Assembly: GCA_017885385.1 (NCBI GenBank)
Contig: JAFNGF010000131.1
Coordinates: 6,152 to 21,825, forward strand
Length of the DNA: 15,674 nucleotides
Reading direction: 5' to 3'
Source: Planctomycetota bacterium
Lineage (GTDB): Bacteria; Planctomycetota; Phycisphaerae; Sedimentisphaerales; Anaerobacaceae
Made by a program: the position numbers and the translations under genes. The notes under the pieces are model-generated. The model saw only the letters and a list, made by a program, of their open reading frames with translations, had not been told where the DNA came from and ran no database searches. Of this stretch, positions 7,183 through 11,673 are shown piece after piece. Numbering within the stretch: position 1 is the first letter of the stretch; each line of letters starts with the position of its first letter.

Positions 7183-8543
7183 GCCCGTCAGAAAGCATAG
7201 AGAAGCTGATTAAGAAACTGCGTTACCAGGCAAAAGCCGAAACGCAAGAGAGGATTCTCGGCAATGTCTTGCAGACGCTGGACACATTAGAAATGCAGAA
7301 ACCAGGCGCGGTTGCGCCGAATATAAGGAGTATAATCATGAAAAGCCCAATTACAAAACTGGCCGCTGCGGCGGTAATTATTTTAGCTATACTGGCCGGT
7401 CTTCCATTCCTTAACAATGGAGGCTCTAGCATCACCTTAGCCGGTGTCCTTGAGAAAGTCGAGCAGACCCGTGCGTTTATGTACAAGATGAATGCAACGA
7501 TGACCAACAATAAAGTTCAAACGGAAATGGAAGGAACGTTCATCATTTCCAACCAGTATGGCGTGAAGATGGAAAGCGCCGTGCACATTCCCGACCCGAA
7601 TCTGACGGTGCATCAGCAGATATATGTAATTCCGAATGAAAAAACAATGATGGTGATCTTTCCGGACTCAAAAATGTACCAGCCGATGGAAATTAGGGGT
7701 AATACGGGTGAACCGTTTGAACGGATGAAAGAGCTGAGCAACCTGCGTGAAATAATCAAGGTATTGATGACACAACAGTACACGGATTTGGGATGTTCTG
7801 AAATTGATGGCATCACGGTACAGGGATTCCTAAACCATATCAGTGATGAAGCGGGCGAAAGCACCACGACCTTCTGGGTCGATGTTGATACCTGGCTGCC
7901 GGTAAAATACGAGCTGAACGCAACGCATGGCGAAGAGGAAAGCCATATTGTCATGGATCAATTCCGGTGGGATATTTCCGTTGATGCAAACGTTTTTGAA
8001 TACGTGATTCCGGATGATTACAAAGAAATGGGAAAAGCTGGAACGGCCACAGCTATAGACCCAAACAGCATAAAAATGCTCGAAATGAATGACCAGGCCG
8101 CCATCAAGGGACTTGAAGCTTACAAGGAATTCTTCAGCCAATATCCGGAAAAAATTGACCTGATGTCTCTGATGAAATCGTTAACAAATGTGGGCGACCC
8201 GAACACTGAATTGGGTAAAAAACTCCTTGAAAAGATAAAGCGAAAGATGGAAACTGTCGGCCTTGACCAAGTCAAGCTGCAGGAATTCGTCATACAGGAT
8301 TTTGTGGTGCCCCTCCAGTCTTTGGGAACGTTCTATATGACACTGGTTCAGGATAAGAAAGACCCGGCATACTATGGTGCTCAGGTTACACCGGAGGATA
8401 CGGATGCGGTTCTGATGCGATGGAAAGCGGATAGCGGCAAATACAAAGTCATCTTTGGCGACCTGAGTACCGTTGAGATGGAATATGAAGACCTGATTAA
8501 AATCGAACCGCAACCGGTTCAGGAGGAACCAGTAACTCCTTAA
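7179..8543 (+). CDS. Membrane-anchored sigma partner with LolA/RseB-like outer domain, no zinc finger (module 3)
   Basis: The product has 454 residues. The N-terminal ~50 residues (IEKLIKKLRYQAKAETQERI onward) are charged and probably helical, with no cysteine, so the HxxxCxxC anti-sigma finger of modules 1 and 2 is absent. After MKSPITK one membrane segment lies at about 60-76. The outer domain has TTFWVDVDTWLPVKYELNA, the counterpart of the TIWAD strand in the paralogues. The C-terminal module is LQSLGTFYMTLVQDKKDPAY, then YKVIFGDLS, with a Pro/Glu-rich end. It may be an anti-sigma factor using a different binding helix, or a sensor without anti-sigma activity; the coupled gene order favours the first. 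The internal SD/ATG at 7325-7340 is conserved. A terminator lies at 8565-8599. Confidence 0.85.
   Translation: MSPSESIEKLIKKLRYQAKAETQERILGNVLQTLDTLEMQKPGAVAPNIRSIIMKSPITKLAAAAVIILAILAGLPFLNNGGSSITLAGVLEKVEQTRAFMYKMNATMTNNKVQTEMEGTFIISNQYGVKMESAVHIPDPNLTVHQQIYVIPNEKTMMVIFPDSKMYQPMEIRGNTGEPFERMKELSNLREIIKVLMTQQYTDLGCSEIDGITVQGFLNHISDEAGESTTTFWVDVDTWLPVKYELNATHGEEESHIVMDQFRWDISVDANVFEYVIPDDYKEMGKAGTATAIDPNSIKMLEMNDQAAIKGLEAYKEFFSQYPEKIDLMSLMKSLTNVGDPNTELGKKLLEKIKRKMETVGLDQVKLQEFVIQDFVVPLQSLGTFYMTLVQDKKDPAYYGAQVTPEDTDAVLMRWKADSGKYKVIFGDLSTVEMEYEDLIKIEPQPVQEEPVTP
7325..7340 (+). promoter_or_regulatory. Internal ribosome-binding site and in-frame ATG in partner gene 3
   Basis: AAGGAG at 7325-7330, 7 bases, then ATG at 7338-7340, codon 54 of the partner frame. 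The short product would start MKSPITK and keep the membrane segment and outer domain. This is a stronger SD than that of the annotated start at 7179, which has none of note. Confidence 0.5.
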
Positions 8544-8564
8544 ATCTTAGAAATTCACCCTTGC

Positions 8565-8599
8565 AAGACCGGTTTATGAAAATATTCCGGTCTTTTTTT
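8565..8599 (+). terminator. Rho-independent terminator of module 3
   Basis: AAGACCGG (8565-8572) pairs with CCGGTCTT (8587-8594), 14-base A/T-rich loop, with the T run continuing to 8599. Confidence 0.85.
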
Positions 8600-8620
8600 A
8601 TGAATTTTCAGGGAAATTTA

Positions 8621-8800
8621 AAGGGTCAGGTGGCCCTGTTCACCGGGAAAATAATTTCCAGATTAGCTGGAACCACTCTGCTGCAGATTTCCGCGGAGCG
8701 GCGGCCCTGCGGGTCGCAGATACCTGGTATGCTGCCAGCTTCTCTGAATTACAGGCCGACACGTGGTATCACCTTGCAGCCACCTATGATGGAGAGAATA
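8621..8800 (+). pseudogene. LamG/concanavalin-like jellyroll domain fragment
   Basis: Frame 1 reads GGPVHRENNFQISWNHSAAD, then FRGAAALRVADTWYAASF and QADTWYHLAATYDGEN. The WYHLAATYDGE strand is a hallmark of LamG-like jellyroll domains (family knowledge). It has no start codon, follows a terminator directly and ends at a switch into another frame near 8800. I read it as a remnant of a larger secreted protein gene. The tail of such a domain appears separately at 4208-4294, but the two pieces need not come from one gene. Confidence 0.65.
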
Positions 8801-9019
8801 ATGACGCTTCAATCGATTGGCTTCTTCTACAGGACGCTGGTGGGAGACAAAAAAGAACCTGTGTATTACGGCGAGTCGGTCGGCCCGGATGACGCCGATA
8901 AGGTACTGTTGAAATGGAAGGTTTCGGACGACCACTACCGTGTGATTTTCGGAGATTTGACCGCCGAAGATATCACTGCTGAGGAATTGGCTGAACTTGA
9001 AAAGGCCCTATTAAAATAG
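8801..9019 (+). CDS. Small ORF: stand-alone copy of the sigma-partner C-terminal module, or remnant
   Basis: From ATG 8801 the frame encodes 72 residues: LQSIGFFYRTLVGDKKEP, then YYGESVGPDDADKVLLKWK, YRVIFGDLT and EELAELEKALLK. It aligns with the last ~75 residues of the module 3 partner (LQSLGTFYMTLVQDKKDPAY, YKVIFGDLS) at about half identity, but the DNA is diverged, so the duplication is not recent. No membrane segment, signal peptide or outer domain is present. GGAG at 8791-8794 lies 6 bases before the ATG, so translation is possible; the ORF begins exactly at the LamG junction, which equally suits a broken gene. In-frame sequence upstream of 8801 (from TTG 8561) does not resemble a protein. 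A terminator follows at 9041-9069. Confidence 0.5.
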   Translation: MTLQSIGFFYRTLVGDKKEPVYYGESVGPDDADKVLLKWKVSDDHYRVIFGDLTAEDITAEELAELEKALLK

Positions 9020-9040
9020 GGACCGTATAGAGACGAACGA

Positions 9041-9069
9041 AAAGGCCGGGTGTTTGCCCGGCCTTTTTT
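9041..9069 (+). terminator. Rho-independent terminator after the small ORF
   Basis: AAAGGCCGGG (9041-9050) pairs with CCCGGCCTTT (9057-9066), 6-base loop, T run to 9069. An outer pair AGAGACG (9029-9035)/CGTCTCT (9073-9079) encloses it. It shares the GGCCGGG arm with 908-938 and 6458-6485. Confidence 0.93.
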
Positions 9070-9096
9070 GTGCGTCTCTGGCTATAAAATCTTGTC

Positions 9097-9126
9097 TTGA
9101 CGGCTTCTGCCGTTAAAACTTATAAG
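9097..9126 (+). promoter_or_regulatory. Sigma-70-type promoter for rdgB, probably leaderless
   Basis: TTGACG (9097-9102), an 18-base spacer and TATAAG (9121-9126). The expected start of transcription, about 7 bases past the -10, falls on the A of the rdgB ATG at 9133. No Shine-Dalgarno is present. The spacer contains the small hairpin ACGGC-TTCT-GCCGT. Confidence 0.6.
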
Positions 9127-9132
9127 TTACGT

Positions 9133-9783
9133 ATGAAATTTAAAATTCTCATTGCCACTGCCAATCCAGGCAAAATCGCTGAGCTAAGAGCGATGCTCGA
9201 TTTAGATATTGAGTGGGTCGGCCTCTCTGATTTCGCAAACCTTGGCGAGATTGAAGAGGACGGTGCAACCTTCGCTGAGAATGCCCGCAAAAAGGCCCTC
9301 GGCTACGCCAAAGCGACCGGACTGTGGACAATAGCAGACGACTCGGGGCTGGTTGTTGACGCTCTGGGCGGCAAGCCAGGCGTAAAATCCTCGCGATTTT
9401 CGGGCGATAAGTTAAAAGGCCAAGACCAAAGCCTAATCGACCATCGAAACATCCAAAAGGTGCTGAAACTTCTTAAAGCAGTGCCAAAATCAGCAAGAAA
9501 AGCAAGATTTGTCTGCTGCCTGTGCCTGGCAAGCCCGGAAAAGGTCTTGGTCGAAACCCAGGGAACGCTGGAAGGTCTTATAGCCGATAAGGAAATCGGG
9601 CAAAACGGCTTCGGATATGACCCAATATTCTTTGTTCCCAGCCTAAATAGGACTGTCGGTCAGTTGACCGCCGATGAAAAAAACGCCATTTCACATCGCG
9701 GCCAAGCGATCCGAAAGCTGAAGCCCTGTTTAGCCCTGCCACCTGTGGGCAGGGCTTGCCCCCGGCACAGGTCCGGGGGCTAA
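9133..9783 (+). CDS. rdgB: RdgB/HAM1 family dITP/XTP nucleotide pyrophosphatase
   Basis: Hydrolyses non-canonical purine NTPs (dITP, XTP) to the monophosphate and PPi, keeping hypoxanthine and xanthine out of DNA. Motifs of the family are all present: TANPGK (9-14), EEDGATFAENARKKA (41-55), the catalytic ADDSGL (D69/D70), GKPGVKSSRFSG, GFGYDPIF (159-166) and SHRGQA (187-192). I chose ATG 9133 over the in-frame TTG 9097 because the protein then begins directly with the first beta strand (KFKILIATANPGK) and the upstream bases are the promoter. Length is 216 residues against about 197 for the E. coli enzyme. The extra tail after R-K-L-K-P, residues 199-216, and the stop codon come from a double-hairpin repeat (9729-9783). 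The fold should be complete without it. Confidence 0.95.
   Translation: MKFKILIATANPGKIAELRAMLDLDIEWVGLSDFANLGEIEEDGATFAENARKKALGYAKATGLWTIADDSGLVVDALGGKPGVKSSRFSGDKLKGQDQSLIDHRNIQKVLKLLKAVPKSARKARFVCCLCLASPEKVLVETQGTLEGLIADKEIGQNGFGYDPIFFVPSLNRTVGQLTADEKNAISHRGQAIRKLKPCLALPPVGRACPRHRSGG
9729..9783 (+). repeat. Double-hairpin palindromic repeat inside the 3' end of rdgB
   Basis: Hairpin 1: AGCCCTGCC (9732-9740)/GGCAGGGCT (9748-9756). Hairpin 2: GCCCCCGG (9758-9765)/CCGGGGGC (9773-9780). The element is bounded by TTTAGCCC at its left and GGGGGCTAA at its right; the TAA is the rdgB stop. It could also act as a transcription attenuator, but no T run follows. Confidence 0.75.
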
Positions 9784-9802
9784 TCCTGTGAACCGCCCGC
9801 CG

Positions 9803-9840
9803 GATACCGGATGCTTGATGCTCGATGCCCCTCCGGTATC
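9803..9840. repeat. Inverted repeat with GATGC-type short repeats in its loop
   Basis: GATACCGG (9803-9810) and CCGGTATC (9833-9840) form an 8-bp stem. The loop carries three near-repeats of GATGC (GATGCTTGATGCTCGATGC). An outer TCCTGT (9784-9789)/ACAGGA (9851-9856) pair encloses the whole. Together with the promoter below this accounts for the rdgB-PHP spacer 9784-10044; no gene is seen there. Confidence 0.55.
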
Positions 9841-9926
9841 GGGAATCAGGACAGGAGACCGGCGATGGCTGCTACCGGCGGCAGCAGCGAAAAAGTCGAT
9901 CATCGCAAATTTCTGCAACGCAGGAC

Positions 9927-9955
9927 TTGACACAGGGAACAGTTTCTGGTATACT
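9927..9955 (+). promoter_or_regulatory. Near-consensus extended -10 promoter for the PHP-like gene
   Basis: TTGACA (9927-9932), a 17-base spacer and TATACT (9950-9955), with TG at 9947-9948 giving an extended -10. Transcription should start near 9962, giving a leader of about 83 bases. That leader holds AGGAGG (10005-10010) 9 bases ahead of a GTG at 10020 that opens a 34-codon frame overlapping the main start. Confidence 0.85.
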
Positions 9956-10044
9956 ATGTGGTTAGAATTGGTGTTATTCCATAGTAATTAAGTCAATTGG
10001 AATGAGGAGGGTAACCCGGGTGTCTTATATCGGGGGGATGGGCG

Positions 10045-11397
10045 ATGAAAAAACATGCTTTCTTTCTTTTAGCGCTATCACTGTATGCAGTGACAGCAAC
10101 AATTTGCGCACCGGATGCGCTTAAAGGTAAATTAGCTCCTGGGAAGTTCGTTGGCTGGCCGGACCTGGGCAGCTTCTCGCAGAAATGGCTCAACGACGGC
10201 TGGACAACGGATAGCTGGAATGGCGACTTTGACTTCGACAGCAGCTACCGCGTGGACTTTCTTGACTTCGCTCTGTGGGCACAACTTTGGTCCGCCGAGA
10301 CCTACGATGTGGACGTTGCTGCCTTGCCTTTGTCGGCGCCACTCTCGTCTGTCGAGAGAACCTACGTCGTCAACTATGACCCTTACGCAGATGTGGATTG
10401 GAACCTCTGGCACAGGGCGTTGGCCCAGCACCACGACCACATTGGTCGCTTGTCGTTAGACAGGATAATCGCCTATGATAATGCAGGCTATAATGTGATC
10501 GTTCCTCTGGATTACGCGGGGAAAAGATCACGCGGCACTACTTACTGCAGCTATAGATTATGGCCCGTTTACAAGTACCTGCGGGGCTTCAATAGCGATG
10601 AGCAAGTGCTTGCCGCCTTGAATAGCATAAAGCTCTTTGTTCCCGGCATGGAGGAGATAGGCTGCGATCATATCGCTTCTGCGTTTCTGACCACATATAT
10701 CGAGTTGTGGGAACCGGAGCATTGTCCAACAAAACAGCAATGGCAGTACGAGACTACCCAGCAATGTATAGACCTGATAAACCAGTATGGAGGCCTTGCG
10801 ATTATTGCTCATCCGACAGCCAGGGCGGGCCTGTATATGGAGCTCAACAACTACAAGGGCATTGAGATTTTCAACGCTTACTACTACCAGAGGTCGCTTC
10901 TGAAGCAGGAATACCCCAACGAGCCCGACAACATCGGGCATTTCCAGGCTGTGTGGGATTTTCTGCTTATGTACAAAGACACCAAGATTTGGGGTTTTGC
11001 CGTCAACGACTGGTTCGGGCCCTGGAAAGACCCAGGCGAATCTTATTCAGATTCGGGCAAGATTCTGGTGATGGTTCCCGCTTACACTCTGGCTGATTAC
11101 AGGAGCTCCCTAGAGAAAGGCTGCTTTTTCGCGGTCCAAGACTGGGGTAAGGGAAAGGATAATAAAGGCAGATACCCAATAGTCTCCAAGATAACAGTAA
11201 GCGGCCAATCAATCTCTATAGATACCGACGGCACAGTAAGCTGGATAGCCAACGGTCAAAAAATCGCAGAAGGAAACTCCCTCAATGTATGGCAGCTTGC
11301 ACCTGCGGAGGCTTACAAATATGTAAGGGCCCAGATCAGTAATGATTACGGCACCGTCTATACGCAGCCCTGGAGCATCGCACTATTTCCGCAATAA
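10045..11397 (+). CDS. Secreted PHP-domain-like protein with N-terminal dockerin-like loop
   Basis: The product has 450 residues. A signal peptide spans residues 1-21 (MKKHAFFLLALSLYAVTATI then C-A). Residues 58-82 hold an EF-hand/dockerin-like unit, with GDFDFDSS at 60-67 followed by VDFLDFALWAQLW. From about 122 the chain resembles the PHP metallo-hydrolase fold: HHDH (129-132) then LDRIIAYDNAGYNVIVPLDY, FVPGMEE (198-204), LAIIAHP (to 257) followed by KGIEIFNAYY, and WGFAVND (316-322). These correspond to PHP motifs HxH, ADH, GxE, AHP and DxH, but the His of motif 2 (here LDY) and of motif 4 (here NDW) are missing, so metal binding and catalysis are uncertain. The last ~75 residues look like a beta-rich domain. 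SD is the GGGGGG at 10032-10037. Substrate unknown. Confidence 0.75.
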   Translation: MKKHAFFLLALSLYAVTATICAPDALKGKLAPGKFVGWPDLGSFSQKWLNDGWTTDSWNGDFDFDSSYRVDFLDFALWAQLWSAETYDVDVAALPLSAPLSSVERTYVVNYDPYADVDWNLWHRALAQHHDHIGRLSLDRIIAYDNAGYNVIVPLDYAGKRSRGTTYCSYRLWPVYKYLRGFNSDEQVLAALNSIKLFVPGMEEIGCDHIASAFLTTYIELWEPEHCPTKQQWQYETTQQCIDLINQYGGLAIIAHPTARAGLYMELNNYKGIEIFNAYYYQRSLLKQEYPNEPDNIGHFQAVWDFLLMYKDTKIWGFAVNDWFGPWKDPGESYSDSGKILVMVPAYTLADYRSSLEKGCFFAVQDWGKGKDNKGRYPIVSKITVSGQSISIDTDGTVSWIANGQKIAEGNSLNVWQLAPAEAYKYVRAQISNDYGTVYTQPWSIALFPQ

Positions 11398-11423
11398 GGA
11401 TTAACGTATAGCATCGCCGCAGC

Positions 11424-11437
11424 GGCGACGGCTAAAC
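11424..11437 (-). repeat. Inverted copy of a 14-base motif
   Basis: GGCGACGGCTAAAC is the exact reverse complement of GTTTAGCCGTCGCC at 4464-4477. Here it follows GCCGC, making a CGCCGC-AGCGGCG hairpin downstream of the PHP-like gene. It is part of a set of TTTAGCC/GGCTAAA-bounded elements in the window. Confidence 0.5.
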
Positions 11438-11455
11438 TTTGCATCGTGTTTTTTC

Positions 11456-11484
11456 TTGACATTTCTGCCGGCCCCATTTATTTG
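11456..11484 (+). promoter_or_regulatory. Candidate promoter for topA
   Basis: A perfect TTGACA (11456-11461), a 17-base spacer and TATTTG (11479-11484), a weak -10. It would give a leader of about 180 bases that contains the hairpin cluster at 11530-11640. Confidence 0.45.
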
Positions 11485-11529
11485 TCCAATTCTAAATTGC
11501 GCTCTCCAAAGCGCCGATTAGTAGATAAA

Positions 11530-11640
11530 TTAGCCGCCAACTCCGCCTAAAAGGCGGGGCTAAACCTGTCTCGAGCGCAGTCGAGAGATATTTAGCCCCA
11601 CGTTTGGGACCCCGCCTTGCGGGAACCCTCACGTGGGGTC
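11530..11640. repeat. Mosaic of GC-rich hairpin repeats in the topA leader
   Basis: Three hairpins in a row: CTCCGCCT/AGGCGGGG (11541-11548/11552-11559); TCTCGA/TCGAGA (11569-11574/11581-11586) around the core GAGCGCAGTCGA; and a long one with CCCCACGT/ACGTGGGG (11596-11603/11631-11638), GGG/CCC and CCCGC/GCGGG (11611-11615/11619-11623). GGGGCTAAA (11556-11564) and TTTAGCCCC (11591-11599) are inverted arms around the middle hairpin. Only TCTTT follows, so it is not a typical terminator. This explains most of the 11398-11673 spacer. Confidence 0.75.
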
Positions 11641-11673
11641 TTTATCCGTTAATTCTGTATTCAGCGGTGAAAA

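Noticed and set aside
8561..8800. Extending the 72-residue ORF upstream in frame to TTG 8561
   Set aside because: The start would lie in the module 3 terminator and the added residues overlap, in the wrong frame, a recognisable LamG fragment.
9788..9991. A 67-codon + frame in the rdgB-PHP spacer
   Set aside because: It runs through an inverted repeat and the strong promoter, with no SD or protein similarity.
10020..10124. A 34-codon GTG frame overlapping the PHP-like gene start, with AGGAGG at 9-base spacing
   Set aside because: The SD is good, but the product is not protein-like and the overlap with a clear signal peptide makes a real gene unlikely; noted only in the promoter entry.
11541..11640. 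CRISPR-like or terminator reading of the clustered hairpins
   Set aside because: The units are not identical direct repeats with spacers, and no T run follows, so neither a CRISPR array nor a standard terminator is supported.
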